Part shown: piece after piece, positions 1 to 9,384 of the stretch
How positions within the stretch are numbered: the stretch's first letter is position 1
Layout: each line of letters starts with the position of its first letter
From: Pantoea wallisii
Lineage (GTDB): Bacteria; Pseudomonadota; Gammaproteobacteria; Enterobacterales; Enterobacteriaceae
Assembly: GCF_002095485.1 (NCBI RefSeq)
Contig: NZ_MLFS01000026.1
Coordinates: 1 to 57,032, forward strand
Length of the DNA stretch: 57,032 nt
Direction: 5' to 3'
The notes under the pieces: model-generated
Told to the model about the DNA's origin: nothing
The model's input: only the letters and a program-made list of their open reading frames with translations
Database searches by the model: none
Translations under genes and position numbers: made by a program

Positions 1-1
1 G

Positions 2-2864
2 GCCTGGCAACAGGCCGCGGACGATCGGCAGCGGCTGGCGCGCGCGGAGCCGGCCGAAAAATTACGCGATAAGCTACAGCAGCGTGAACAGCTGCAAGGC
101 GATCGGCATGCGCTGGTTCAGCAGGCTGAACAGCTGCACCAACAGCAACAGCAGGCCCGGGACGCGCTGATGCGCGGCGAAAGCCACTATCAGGCGGCGC
201 TGCAGGCACGCGATCGGGCACAGGCGGAACAGCAGCAGCTGGAGACGCTGCTCACTGAGCAGATCATCCCGCTCGACCAGCAGATCCATAACCGGGCAGA
301 GCAGCTGCGTGAGCAGCAGCGACTGGAGAGTGCGCAGCAACAGGCGCTGACGCATAGCCAGCTCGCGCTCCGTCAGCATCAGCAGACAAGTGAACGCTTA
401 CAGCAGCAGCTTATCCGGCAGCAAGCGTACCGCACGCACGAAGCGCCTGTGGCTGATTGGGGTCCGGCGCTGATGCGCTGGCAGGCGGAGCTCTCACGCC
501 TGAGCGAGCATGAACAGACGCTGGCCCAGCTTAGTGCGCAACAGCAGCAACAGCAGGAGCAGCTGGCCCGGCATCAGCAGGCGCTGGCGCAACGTGAACA
601 GGCGGCGCTGCCGTTACAGCAGGCTGAGGCAAGCGCCAGCCAGCAGCGTCAGCAGGCGGAGCAGGCGCTTACTTCACTTGAAGCGGAGATCGGGAGTGCA
701 GCCCTGCGCACGGCGCTGGCGCAGCATCAGCAACAGCGCGGGCCGCGCCAGCAACTTACCCTGCTGGCGGCGCAGTGGCGTTCGCTACAGCCGCTGCGCA
801 CGCAGCGCCAGCAGAAGCTGACGCAGCTTCAGCAGCAGTACCAGCAGGCGGAGCTGGCGCTACAGACGCTACGTGAGGAGTACAAACGCGAACATCAGTC
901 GCTGCTGGACGTGCGCCGCCTCTGCGAGCTGGAGCGCACCATCGCCCAGCTGGCCGACGAGCGGGCAAAGCTGCAGCCGGATCAGCCCTGCCCGCTCTGC
1001 GGCTCATGCCAGCACCCGGCGATTGCCCAATATCAACAGCTGCAGCTGAATGAAAATCAGCAGCGGCTGGCGGTGCTGGAGAGCCGGGTGGCGCAGCTGA
1101 AAGAGTCCGGCACGGCCAAAGGCGAACAGCAGAAGCTGGCGCAGCAGCAGCAGCAGGCGCTACAGCAGGAGATTGGCGAGCTGGATCAGCAGATTGCCGT
1201 CGCAAATACGCAGTGGCAGGCGCTGTGCGGTGAGCTGGCACTTACCTGCACGCTGGAGCAACAGGATCACTTTACGGCCTGGCAACAGCAGCAGGAGGCG
1301 CAGGAAGCGCAGCAGCAGCAGCAGTTACAGGCGCGGGAAAACGCAGCGCGTAGCCTGCAGCAGGCCAAAGATGCGCATCTGCAACAGCAGCAGCGCTGGC
1401 AGCAGCATCAGCAACAGCAGCAGCTGGATCAGCAGCGCATCCTCGGCGTGCAGCAGCAGCTGGAGGAGCTTGACCAGCGCGCTGCGCGTGAGCGCACGGC
1501 CACCGCACAACTGGCGCAGCAGCTGGAACAACAGCTTGCTGCCCACGCGTTCAGCCTGCCTGCTGCCGAACAGCGTGAGAGCTGGCTGGCCACGCTGCAG
1601 CAGCGCTGGCAGCAGTGGCAGGAGAGTGAGCGGTTACTTGCAGAACTACAGCCGCAGCTGGCAAAGGCCGACAGCGAGCAGCAGAGCCTGCAACAGACGG
1701 TGACGCGTGAACAGCAGCAGCTTGATGTACTGCAGCACACGCTGGCAACGCTGCAGCAGCAACAGCAGGTGCAGCAGCAACAGCGTCAGCAGCTATTTGG
1801 CGATCGCACCGTCACCGATGCCCGCCAGCAGCAGCAGGCCGCCATACAGCAGCATGAACAGGCGCTGGCGCAGCAGTTACAGCAGTGGCAGCAGGCGCAA
1901 AGCCAGTTACACAGCCTGAATGGCCAGTGTGAACAGATTGTGAGCCAGCAACAGCAGCAGGCCGAACGCACACAGGCGGCGGAGCAGGCTCTCCGGCAGG
2001 CGCTGCAGCAGAGCGACTTCGCCGATGAAGCCGCGCTGCGTGCGGCACTGCTGCCAGAGCAGACGATGCAACAACTGCGCCAGCAGCTACAGGCGCTGAC
2101 GCAGCAACATCAGCAGTGTATGACGCTCAGCCAGCAGCTGTCCCAGCGTCTGGCTACTCACCAGCAGCAGCGTCCGGCGGCGCTCAGTGAAGCCGTGGCG
2201 GCGACGCTTGACGAGCAGTTGCAAACTCTGCGTATCGCACTGCGCGATAACGCACGCCAGCAAGGTGAAGCACAGCAGCAGCTGCACAGTGATGCACAGC
2301 AGCGCAGCAGCAGCAACGCTGCTGGCACAAATCGCCGCTGACGAGCGCGAGCTGGCCCAGCTGGGTCGCCTCAATGACCTTATTGGCTCCGCTAAAGGCG
2401 ATAAATTCCGCCGCTTTGCACAGGGCTTAACGCTTGATCATCTGGTCTGGCTGGCGAACCGACAGCTGGATCGCCTGCATGGCCGCTATCTGCTGCAGCG
2501 TCGTCTCAGCGATGAGCTGGAGCTGGAGGTGGTTGATACCTGGCAGGCCGATGCCACACGCGATACGCGCACGCTTTCGGGTGGCGAGAGTTTTCTGGTG
2601 AGTCTGGCGCTGGCATTGGCGCTCTCCGATCTGGTAAGCCACAAAACGCGCATTGAATCGCTGTTCCTGGATGAGGGCTTTGGCACGCTGGATGCCGAGA
2701 CGCTGGATGCCGCGCTGGATGCGCTGGATGCATTGAACGCCAGCGGCAAAACCATTGGCGTGATCAGCCATGTAGAGGCGATGAAAGAGCGTATTCCGGT
2801 ACAGATTAAAGTGCGTAAGATGAATGGCCTGGGCTATAGCAAGCTGGAGTTGCCAGAGGCGTAA
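2..2864 (+). CDS. sbcC: SbcC exonuclease subunit, 5'-truncated by the window edge and frameshifted
   Basis: Large SMC/Rad50-family ATPase subunit of the SbcCD nuclease, which cuts hairpin and palindromic DNA. The reading frame is open from base 2, so the N-terminal Walker A part lies outside the window. A long glutamine-rich coiled coil contains the Rad50-type zinc hook CPLCG (bases 989-1000). The C-terminal lobe has the ABC signature LSGGES and Walker B/D-loop LFLDEGFGTLD, and ends in QIKVRKMNGLGYSKLE as in E. coli SbcC. The frame changes near 2305-2316: one frame reads DAQQR, the next resumes at TLLAQIAADE. E. coli has about four glutamines here; restoring one C (CC) and one A (AAA) would rebuild them. 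I treat it as one gene with a likely sequence error. sbcD would lie upstream. Confidence 0.93.
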
Positions 2865-2927
2865 GTGCTGGCTATAGCGGCTGCGGGGCGCCACGACGGA
2901 TAAACGTGTTTTATAAAAAGCTAAAAA

Positions 2928-2961
2928 CACGGAGGTGGCGTACGGTGCTGCCACCTCCGTG
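2928..2961 (-). terminator. Strong hairpin terminator of the lipoprotein operon
   Basis: A perfect 12-bp inverted repeat, CACGGAGGTGGC / GCCACCTCCGTG, with a 10-base loop lies between the converging sbcC and DUF799 genes. Read on the minus strand it is followed by TTTTTAG, so it fits an intrinsic terminator for the minus-strand operon ending at 2970. The plus-strand side has no T run. Confidence 0.75.
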
Positions 2962-2969
2962 CCCGCGGA

Positions 2970-3623
2970 TTAACGCGCTACCGCAGCCTTATAACGCGGG
3001 CCGGTTAACAATCCGCCCTGCTCGTTGTGTGCTAACAGGCGCATGCTGGTGACATTGGCCACCGTGTGGGCTTTATCGCCGACGCTGCTGCTAATCTGCT
3101 TCACGGCCGCCGAGACCAGCATGCCGATAATACCGGCGTTACCGTTATTGCCACCCTCGGAATCATTTGCGCTGGCCGTGCCCTGCCACAGCTCTTTGCC
3201 ACTGCGCAGATCAACCAGACGCGCGCTGGCCGTCACGGTGGTCACGGAATCAACCACCAGGTAGCTGCTGCCGTAATCGGTAATAGAGATATACAGGGCG
3301 CTGTCGGCATGGAAGATATCGTGCAGGCGCTGTGGGCTTACGGCCTGAATCTCATGGCCGCTGGTCAGGCCGTTCTGCTGGAACGTCTCTTCCACTACCG
3401 CGACCGGGAACACGTAATAACCCGCTTCCGCCAGCGGCTGCGTGACCAGGGAGGTCACACTGTGGGACGCATTGATATCAGGCGCACGGTTATCCGCCGG
3501 CAGCACCAGAATCGAGGCCGGCTTACTGGCGCGGAAGGCGCTGTAGTCATAGGGTTTATGTGGCGCACAACCAGTCAACAACAGCGCAGCTAACACACCA
3601 CAGGCAGCAATCAGCTTTTTCAT
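2970..3623 (-). CDS. DUF799 / GNA1162-family lipoprotein
   Basis: 217-residue predicted lipoprotein with signal peptide and lipobox LLTGC at about residues 15-19. The body resembles the DUF799 family (the meningococcal GNA1162 group), with the conserved ILVLPADNRAPD segment and a beta-rich core (TASARLVDLRSGKELWQG). Its role is unknown; the family is periplasmic and lipid-anchored. Last gene of a three-gene operon: its ATG overlaps the stop codon of the DUF4810 gene (ATGA), so translation is probably coupled. A strong terminator follows the stop codon directly. The operon partners are a CsgG-like lipoprotein and a DUF4810 lipoprotein, a combination that recurs in proteobacteria. Confidence 0.87.
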   Translation of the reverse strand: MKKLIAACGVLAALLLTGCAPHKPYDYSAFRASKPASILVLPADNRAPDINASHSVTSLVTQPLAEAGYYVFPVAVVEETFQQNGLTSGHEIQAVSPQRLHDIFHADSALYISITDYGSSYLVVDSVTTVTASARLVDLRSGKELWQGTASANDSEGGNNGNAGIIGMLVSAAVKQISSSVGDKAHTVANVTSMRLLAHNEQGGLLTGPRYKAAVAR

Positions 3624-3976
3624 TGGGTCACTCCTTTTTTCTTCATCAGAAAGTCCATGTACGGTGCAGATTCCGGGAACAGCTGTTTCTCGAGAGCAAA
3701 CTGGCTGAACGCTTTATCGGTGCTGCCGGTTTTGGCATACAGCAGCCCAAGCTGGGCATGCAGGCCTGGCGCAACCGGTTTATTCACGGCTTTCGCTTTT
3801 TCAATATCCAGATTCAGCGCATCAATCTGCTTTAACGGATCGCTATCCTGCTTGTAATAGCTGTAAACCTGCTGTTGGTAATCACCCCAGTAGTAGAGCG
3901 GCTCAGGACCTTTTGGTGCACAGCCAGCCAGCACGCCAGCGGCGATCAGCGCAGCACTCAATTGCAGTAATTTCAT
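3620..3976 (-). CDS. DUF4810 lipoprotein
   Basis: 118-residue small lipoprotein, lipobox VLAGC, followed by the motif EPLYYWGDYQQQVYSYY typical of DUF4810. A helical repeat-like part (HAQLGLLYAKTGSTDKAFSQFALEK) looks like a single TPR hairpin. I chose the ATG at 3976, preceded by AAGGA at 8 bases, over an upstream in-frame TTG at 3982. It lies 11 bases after the CsgG-like gene and overlaps the DUF799 start by 4 bases. Function unknown; the fixed gene order with CsgG and DUF799 proteins suggests a shared envelope complex. Confidence 0.86.
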   Translation of the reverse strand: MKLLQLSAALIAAGVLAGCAPKGPEPLYYWGDYQQQVYSYYKQDSDPLKQIDALNLDIEKAKAVNKPVAPGLHAQLGLLYAKTGSTDKAFSQFALEKQLFPESAPYMDFLMKKKGVTQ

Positions 3977-3987
3977 TATCAATATCC

Positions 3988-4665
3988 TTATTTAGTCGGG
4001 CGCCATGCGCCGTTGCTGATGCCATCAACCAGATGATCGACCGCTTCACGAATGGCCAGATCCATCACTTTGCCGTTCAGCGTTGAGTCGTAGCTGGCGG
4101 TACCGCCAAAACCGATCACTTCACGTGCCGACAGCTGGTATTCACCCGCGCCCTGCACGCTGTACACCACTTCAGAGGTGGTGACGTCAACCACGTTGAG
4201 ATTCACTTTGGCGTAAGCGATCTGGCTCTTGCCGCGGCCCAGGATGCCCCACAGCTGTTGATCGCCCACCTCTTTACGGCCAAATTCGGTGATGTCGCCG
4301 GTGATGATGTAGTTAGCGCCTTTAATGTTCTGCTGGCTGTGTTTGAAATCCGCTTCCTGCTGCAGCTCTTTAAGGTTGCTGCGATCCAGTACGTTAAAAC
4401 GGTTGGTCTGCTGCAGATGGGTGATCAGGATCGTTTTGGATTGATTCCCCAGGCGATCCACGCCATCCGAAAAGATCCCGTTCATGTACGACGATCGGTT
4501 ATCAAACTGCCCGACGGCGATAGGGCTGCGAACACCCTGATAGGCCGGCTGGCTGGCCGCACGCACCTGCGGTGCTTCAATGGCGCGGGAGGATTCGGTG
4601 GCGCAGCCGCTCATCATTGCGGCGCTGAATAAGGAGAGTGCCGCGAGGGCATATTTCTTCTGCAT
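3988..4665 (-). CDS. CsgG/HfaB-family outer-membrane lipoprotein
   Basis: 225 residues with signal peptide and lipobox MSGC, Ala at +2, predicting outer-membrane sorting. The mature part matches the CsgG/HfaB family: IAVGQFDNRSSYMNGIFSDG, then NRFNVLDRSNLKELQQEADF and ANYIITGDITEFG. Curli CsgG is a nonameric secretion pore, but no curli genes (csgA/B/E/F) are present, so a curlin export role cannot be assumed. First gene of the minus-strand CsgG-like / DUF4810 / DUF799 operon. Its promoter must lie in the 152-base divergent region shared with the TolA-domain lipoprotein gene, which carries a large inverted repeat. Confidence 0.9.
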   Translation of the reverse strand: MQKKYALAALSLFSAAMMSGCATESSRAIEAPQVRAASQPAYQGVRSPIAVGQFDNRSSYMNGIFSDGVDRLGNQSKTILITHLQQTNRFNVLDRSNLKELQQEADFKHSQQNIKGANYIITGDITEFGRKEVGDQQLWGILGRGKSQIAYAKVNLNVVDVTTSEVVYSVQGAGEYQLSAREVIGFGGTASYDSTLNGKVMDLAIREAVDHLVDGISNGAWRPTK

Positions 4666-4720
4666 TTCTGGTCCATGAATAAAAGAGAGGAAAACCGCCT
4701 GGGGCGGCTAATTCTGGTTA

Positions 4721-4778
4721 TGCCGACAGTCAGAGTAATGCCATAGCATTCCCGGATGCGGTCTGTAGACTGTCGGCA
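4721..4778. repeat. Nested inverted repeat in a divergent promoter region
   Basis: TGCCGACAGTC (4721-4731) is the exact reverse complement of GACTGTCGGCA (4768-4778), an 11-bp perfect repeat with a 36-base loop. The loop itself contains a smaller hairpin, AATGC-cata-GCATT. It lies between the start codons of two divergent lipoprotein operons, so it could be a regulator binding pair, a structured 5' leader or a cruciform. No T tract follows, so a plain terminator is unlikely. Confidence 0.6.
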
Positions 4779-4817
4779 GCAGAGCACCCAATCTTTAATA
4801 AAAATGCAGGTTGATGA

Positions 4818-5219
4818 GTGAATTTAATTAATAAAATCGCGGGATTATCAGGTGGGTTGATTATTATTGCTGCGCTTAGCGCCTGCCAGAGTACACCGCC
4901 AGCTGGCCAGGAGAGTATCGCGAATCTGTGTCAGCCGCAGCGCGCGCCAGGCAGCGCGTCGTGTCAGTGGAGTGAAACGATGCAGCAGCAGCTGAATAAG
5001 CGTTTTCAGGATGCCGGGCGCTATGCGGGGCAGCAGTGCCTGGTGCGGCTGGAGTGGCAGCGCAGCGGGCGGTATGCAGTCACGCAAACCCAGGGCGATG
5101 AAGCCCTGTGCCTGCGCGCGTGGCAGCTGATCGGTCAGGCAAAAACGCTGCCGCCCCCGCCGGACCGCACCCAGCCGGCGTGGTTTGGTTTTGCGCCGCA
5201 TCAGGCAGGCACCGGTTAA
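4818..5219 (+). CDS. Lipoprotein with TolA C-terminal (domain III) fold
   Basis: 133 residues, GTG start. Signal peptide and lipobox ALSAC, with Cys at about residue 23. The rest aligns with the C-terminal domain of TolA: ..QLNKRFQDAGRYAGQQC.. and a second cysteine 24 residues later (GDEALC), matching the disulfide-bonded cysteines of E. coli TolA domain III (CTLRIKLAPDG...DPALC), then an AKTLPPPPD segment like TolA's AKIPKPPS. It lacks TolA's membrane anchor and long helical domain II. In TolA this domain binds TolB, colicins and phage g3p; whether the lipid-anchored form competes with or assists the Tol system is unknown. Transcribed away from the CsgG-like operon. Confidence 0.8.
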   Translation: MNLINKIAGLSGGLIIIAALSACQSTPPAGQESIANLCQPQRAPGSASCQWSETMQQQLNKRFQDAGRYAGQQCLVRLEWQRSGRYAVTQTQGDEALCLRAWQLIGQAKTLPPPPDRTQPAWFGFAPHQAGTG

Positions 5220-5243
5220 GCGGCACCCGCAGAGGTACCGCGT

Positions 5244-6155
5244 TTAAACCTTCAGTGGCCACAGCCACGCTGCGCCGCGTACGCCGCTGGAGTCGCCGTG
5301 CAGCGCTTTCAGTACCGGGGTTTCACACTCGCGGCCAAATACCCACTGCTTCATCAGCGCCGGCACGGTCTGGTACAGACGATCGTTATTGCTCATGCCG
5401 CCGCCAAGGACGATCACATCCGGATCGAGCAGGTTCACCACCTGCGCCAGCGATTTCGCCAGGCGCATTTCGTAGCGGCTCATCGCCAGCTCGGCGACCG
5501 GGTCCTGCTGCTCAATCAGTCTGATGATCTCCGCGCCTTTTAACGCCTTACCGCTCAGACGCTGGTAATCAATGGCAAAGCCGGTGCCGGAGACAAACGT
5601 CTCAATACAGCCCTGCAAGCCACAGTAACAGGGAACTTCCGCGCGATGGCGCAGTTCATCTTCATCCATCCACGGCAGCGGGTTATGGCCCCACTCGCCG
5701 GCATTGCCGTTGCCACCAATACGCGATTCACCGTTAATCGCCACGCCGGCGCCGGAGCCGGTGCCGATAATTACCGCGAACACCAGCGGCTGGCCCGCGC
5801 CTGCACCATCCACCGCTTCGGAAACCGCCAGGCAGTTGGCGTCGTTGGCGATGCGCACGTCACGATTCAGCGCCTCCGCCAGATCCTTATCCAGCGGCTG
5901 GCCGTTGAGCCAGGTAGAGTTGGCATTTTTCACCCGCTGGGTATAAGGAGAGAGTGTGCCGGGGATACCGATACCGACCGTGCCCTGCTGACCGGTGTTC
6001 TCTTCCGCCAGCCGCACTAAATCCACGATCGCCTGCACCGTGGCGGCGTAGTCGTCACGCGGGGTGTTCACCCGGTGGCGGAACAGCTCCTCGCCCGCGT
6101 CAGACAGCGCTATTACTTCAATTTTGGTGCCGCCTAAATCAATACCGATACGCAC
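5244..6155 (-). CDS. mak: Fructokinase Mak (ROK family)
   Basis: 303-residue ROK-family sugar kinase phosphorylating fructose (and weakly mannose) with ATP. N-terminal [11 protein letters not shown] phosphate loop, NDANC with the catalytic aspartate, GTGSGAGV glycine motif, and the ROK zinc motif with CYCGLQGC preceded by the conserved histidine of [10 protein letters not shown]. Near full-length match to E. coli Mak from MRIGIDLGG to AAWLWP. As in E. coli, it is divergent from rdgC, with a 147-base intergenic region holding both promoters. Confidence 0.96.
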   Translation of the reverse strand: MRIGIDLGGTKIEVIALSDAGEELFRHRVNTPRDDYAATVQAIVDLVRLAEENTGQQGTVGIGIPGTLSPYTQRVKNANSTWLNGQPLDKDLAEALNRDVRIANDANCLAVSEAVDGAGAGQPLVFAVIIGTGSGAGVAINGESRIGGNGNAGEWGHNPLPWMDEDELRHRAEVPCYCGLQGCIETFVSGTGFAIDYQRLSGKALKGAEIIRLIEQQDPVAELAMSRYEMRLAKSLAQVVNLLDPDVIVLGGGMSNNDRLYQTVPALMKQWVFGRECETPVLKALHGDSSGVRGAAWLWPLKV

Positions 6156-6302
6156 GATCTACTCCTCATTATCCATTCAGGTGACAGATACAGTAGAAGG
6201 CTGAATCGGGAAAGGCAATGAAACCCATCCGATGTTTCGCTATCATGCGCGCTGACTGTTTGAGACTTGTGCGCCCGATCGCACCCACGGTAAGGAATCC
6301 TG

Positions 6303-7214
6303 ATGTTGTGGTTTAAAAATATGATGGTTTATCGTCTGAATCGTGACATTCCGCTGTCCGCAGACGATCTGGAAAAACAGCTCGACGCCTTTACCTTCTC
6401 GCCGTGCGGCAGTCAGGATATGGCGAAAACCGGCTGGGTATCGCCGATGGGCAACCGCAGCGAGGCGCTGACGCATGTGATTAACGGTCAGATCGTGATT
6501 TGCGCGCGCACCGAGCAGAAAATCCTGCCTTCGCCGGTGGTTAAACAGGCGCTGGAAGCTAAAATCGAGAAGCTTGAAGCGGAACAGAGCCGTAAGCTGA
6601 AGAAGACCGAGAAAGATTCGCTGAAAGATGAGGTGCTGCACAGCCTGCTGCCGCGCGCCTTCAGCCGTTTCAGCCAGACGTTTATGTGGATCGATACCGT
6701 CAATAATCTGATCATCGTGGACTGCGCCAGTGCTAAAAAAGCGGAAGATACGCTGGCGCTGCTGCGTAAAAGCATCGGTTCCCTGCCGGTAGTGCCGCTG
6801 ACGCTGGAGAATCCCATCGAGCTGACGCTGACCGAGTGGGTGCGTTCGGGCGAGATGCCGGCCGGCTTCACGCTGATGGACGAAGCCGAGCTGAAGGCGA
6901 TTCTGGAGGATGGCGGCGTAATTCGCTGCAAGAAGCAGGATCTGATCTCGGATGAGATCGCCACCCATATTGAAGCGGGCAAAGTGGTGACCAAACTGGC
7001 GCTCGACTGGCAGGAGCGCATCCAGTTCGTGATAGCTGATGACGCGTCAGTGAAACGCCTGAAGTTCAGCGATACCCTGCGCGAGCAGAATGATGACATC
7101 GACCGCGACGATTTCGCTCAGCGTTTCGATGCTGATTTTATTCTGATGACCAGCGAGCTGGCGGCGCTCATCAGCAACCTGGTTGAAGCGTTAGGCGGCG
7201 AAGCGCAGCGTTAA
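6303..7214 (+). CDS. rdgC: Recombination-associated protein RdgC
   Basis: 303 residues, the exact length of E. coli RdgC, a ring-shaped dimeric DNA-binding protein that restrains RecA-mediated strand exchange. Opens with [18 protein letters not shown] and shows the family segments [19 protein letters not shown] and [28 protein letters not shown] lies 6 bases before the ATG. Divergent from mak, the conserved enterobacterial arrangement. Confidence 0.97.
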   Translation: MLWFKNMMVYRLNRDIPLSADDLEKQLDAFTFSPCGSQDMAKTGWVSPMGNRSEALTHVINGQIVICARTEQKILPSPVVKQALEAKIEKLEAEQSRKLKKTEKDSLKDEVLHSLLPRAFSRFSQTFMWIDTVNNLIIVDCASAKKAEDTLALLRKSIGSLPVVPLTLENPIELTLTEWVRSGEMPAGFTLMDEAELKAILEDGGVIRCKKQDLISDEIATHIEAGKVVTKLALDWQERIQFVIADDASVKRLKFSDTLREQNDDIDRDDFAQRFDADFILMTSELAALISNLVEALGGEAQR

Positions 7215-7236
7215 TGCATGACGAGATAAACGAAAA

Positions 7237-7264
7237 ATCAGCACGCCTGTTGAGGCGTGCTGAT
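7237..7264 (-). terminator. Terminator between rdgC and ppnP
   Basis: Perfect 11-bp stem ATCAGCACGCC / GGCGTGCTGAT with a 6-base loop, flanked on the left by AAAAA. On the minus strand this is a GC-rich hairpin followed by a T run, suited to stop transcription of ppnP. It also sits 22 bases after the rdgC stop codon, so it can fold in both convergent transcripts. Confidence 0.8.
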
Positions 7265-7368
7265 TGACGTGGTTCATGTGCAGTAGATTTACGTTAAATA
7301 GTTCGGATTGCAGGAGGGCGGCAAGCATGCGCAGCAACGCATCTGCAATCCGGGGTATGGCGGGTAAA

Positions 7369-7653
7369 TTATAAATAACGGCACAGATAAGATGTCGGCT
7401 CCGCCACCTGCAGATGGAATTCGCTGTGGCCCGGTACGTTAAACACGGAACCGGCTTCGTACCATTTCCACTCAGCTTCGCCCGGCAGCAGCACTTTCAG
7501 CGCGCCACTCACCACCGTCATCTCTTCCGGCTGTCCGGTGCCGAAGGTGTATTCACCTTCCGCCATCACGCCAACGCTGGCACGACCAATGGTTACGCTG
7601 TCGAAACCAATGGATTTCACTTTTCCGTCGAAATACTCACTTACGTTGAGCAT
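7369..7653 (-). CDS. ppnP: Pyrimidine/purine nucleoside phosphorylase PpnP
   Basis: 94-residue single-domain cupin (formerly YaiE, DUF1255) that catalyses phosphorolysis of several nucleosides. The end, [20 protein letters not shown] then TSYLCRYL, is nearly identical to the E. coli protein; KVKSIGF and GRASVGVM are also kept. AGGA lies 6 bases upstream of the ATG. It is 104 bases downstream of aroM on the same strand, the conserved E. coli neighbourhood. Confidence 0.95.
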   Translation of the reverse strand: MLNVSEYFDGKVKSIGFDSVTIGRASVGVMAEGEYTFGTGQPEEMTVVSGALKVLLPGEAEWKWYEAGSVFNVPGHSEFHLQVAEPTSYLCRYL

Positions 7654-7757
7654 ATTACTTCCTCACAGCACATTAGGGTTACTGGCAGATTACAAGTGAA
7701 CTCGCTGATCTGTCACGCAAATTAGCGCCCTGCTGCGCAAGTTGTGATCCACTTCGT

Positions 7758-8435
7758 TCAGACGATAAGTTCAGCCGCCAGCTTCGCCACCAGCACATTC
7801 GACAGCAGGACCGGGATGCCCAGCATTTTCTGCAGGAAATCGCGGTGCTTCTGGTGATAACCAATGCAATCCAGCACCACCACATCGGCTCCCTGCTCCT
7901 GCAGCGAGAGCCCGGCTTCAATCAGATCGCTCTGCTGCGCCAGGTAGGGGCTGGCAACGGCAAAGCACGGCGCGGTCGCGAGATTGCGCCACTTGCTGGC
8001 CTGTTCAGCAATCTGCTCCGCCACCGGTACCACGATCCCCACCTTATGCTGCTGTACGATGGCGTTCACCAGCGGCGGGATGATCCGGTCAGGCTCAAGC
8101 AGCAGCGCCGACTCGGTTTTCAGCGTGCCGAACGCGCCAGTGCAGAGCAGCAGAATGGTGCCGTAGCCCTGCTGCTCAAGCTGGCTGATGCTGCGCTGTA
8201 ATCCCTGCTCCACTTTCGTTGCGGAGAGCCGCACCTGCTCGCCGCCGAGCAGACGTGATACCAGCACTTTTTCACCCGGCGCTGGCGCATATAACTGCTC
8301 CACTTCAGCCAGCGTCAGGTCATCCAGTAAGCCGGCATGCGCCACCTGCTCTGCCGGCAGATGCGCCTCCAGCAGCGGCAAAATATCGCTACGCGGCGAC
8401 TGACCAATGGTTAAGGTTACCAGGGATTTTTCCAT
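7758..8435 (-). CDS. aroM: AroM family protein
   Basis: 225 residues, same length and start (M.KSLVTLTIGQSPRSDILP) as E. coli AroM, a TyrR-controlled protein of unknown biochemical function. Features seen: TIGQSPRSD near the N-terminus, LLCTGAFGTL in the middle and ADVVVLDCIGYHQKHR near the C-terminus, the last reminiscent of Asp/Glu racemase-like folds (inference). In E. coli aroM follows aroL-yaiA. Here its start lies 2 bases after the stop of a DUF1177 gene, in an operon with an OPT transporter, which suggests a role in handling a transported peptide or amino-acid derivative. Confidence 0.9.
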   Translation of the reverse strand: MEKSLVTLTIGQSPRSDILPLLEAHLPAEQVAHAGLLDDLTLAEVEQLYAPAPGEKVLVSRLLGGEQVRLSATKVEQGLQRSISQLEQQGYGTILLLCTGAFGTLKTESALLLEPDRIIPPLVNAIVQQHKVGIVVPVAEQIAEQASKWRNLATAPCFAVASPYLAQQSDLIEAGLSLQEQGADVVVLDCIGYHQKHRDFLQKMLGIPVLLSNVLVAKLAAELIV

Positions 8436-8437
8436 AC

Positions 8438-9370
8438 TTATGCTTTCCGCGTACGCAGGTGGCTGAGGCTGCCATACAGCGAGAGCAGCAGCGCGTACTC
8501 TTCCGCATCGTAGAAGTGGCAGGTTTCACGTCCAAACTCTTTCGCTACCTCAACCGCAAAGCGCACCGCGGCAGCGATATCCACCTCATGGCTGGCTCCG
8601 GTGCCGCAGCCGGGTACCACGGACTCGGCACAGATGGCGACGCCCACCACCGGCACATCGGTCGCCGTGGAGGGTTGCAGGATGCTGTTAAGGTGGTACA
8701 CACCGTTGCCGTACGGCGTAATGTCCTGGGTGGTGATCGGGAACGTCACTGCCGGCTGGCCGCTGGTCATCTCCATAATGCGCAGCAGATCTTCTGAAAC
8801 GCGCAGGATATAGCCCTCTTTCACCGTCGGTGACAGGGCATAGCCTTTGTGGTTAATGATGCGATTGCCTTTGGTCGTGTCGATTGACAGGATCGCGTCA
8901 ACGCCCTCGACCACCTCGTTATCGTTCATGGTGATGTCATCGCACGGTGAATCCATGAAATCGACCGGCTCGTGCGGGCGGGTTGGCGCATCCGGGCAGA
9001 TATGCGTCGTTACGATCACGTCGCCCGCCAGCACGTCACCTTTGAGCTGCATCTGCGCCAGCTTCAGCGCGCTGCTCACGGCTGCGACCGCGCCATCCGC
9101 ATCCGACACCATGCCGATACGCGTTGGCCGCGCGCCGATACCGCCGAGACGGCCGATAATCCCCAGCGTCGGCGCACTGCCGCCGCTGCGCTTACCGTGG
9201 GTGCCCGGAATATCGATGCGCACGAAATCGGTACGCCCTTTAGCGCCACTGACGCGCGTAAAGCGGGCGGTGACGTTCGGATAGGCGGCGAACAGATCCA
9301 CCACCTGCTGACCATCAACATACGCGCTATCGAGCAACTCAAAAACCTGCAGTGTCTGCTGTAAACTCAT
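8438..9370 (-). CDS. DUF1177 family protein
   Basis: 310 residues recognised as DUF1177 from VDGQQVVDLFAAYP, GRLGGIGARPTRIGMVSDADGAVAA and DVIVTTHICPDAPTRPHEPV. Acidic and histidine residues (THICPDAP, DFMDSPCDD) would suit metal binding, but catalysis is unproven. It is the third gene of an iclR-OPT-DUF1177-aroM set: 14 bases after the transporter, 2 bases before aroM. AGGGAA precedes the ATG. The family is usually found beside AroM proteins and OPT transporters, so a hydrolytic or isomerising step on an imported compound is the best guess. Confidence 0.85.
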   Translation of the reverse strand: MSLQQTLQVFELLDSAYVDGQQVVDLFAAYPNVTARFTRVSGAKGRTDFVRIDIPGTHGKRSGGSAPTLGIIGRLGGIGARPTRIGMVSDADGAVAAVSSALKLAQMQLKGDVLAGDVIVTTHICPDAPTRPHEPVDFMDSPCDDITMNDNEVVEGVDAILSIDTTKGNRIINHKGYALSPTVKEGYILRVSEDLLRIMEMTSGQPAVTFPITTQDITPYGNGVYHLNSILQPSTATDVPVVGVAICAESVVPGCGTGASHEVDIAAAVRFAVEVAKEFGRETCHFYDAEEYALLLSLYGSLSHLRTRKA

Positions 9371-9384
9371 CTGGATTTCCCTGG

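Noticed and set aside
1..2400. Many long antisense and out-of-frame ORFs across sbcC
   Set aside because: CAG/CTG-rich sequence leaves several frames open; their products are low-complexity Ala/Arg/Ser or Cys-rich and match no family.
3025..4632. Plus-strand ORFs opposite the lipoprotein operon
   Set aside because: They are mirror frames of genes with clear lipoprotein features and lack ribosome-binding sites.
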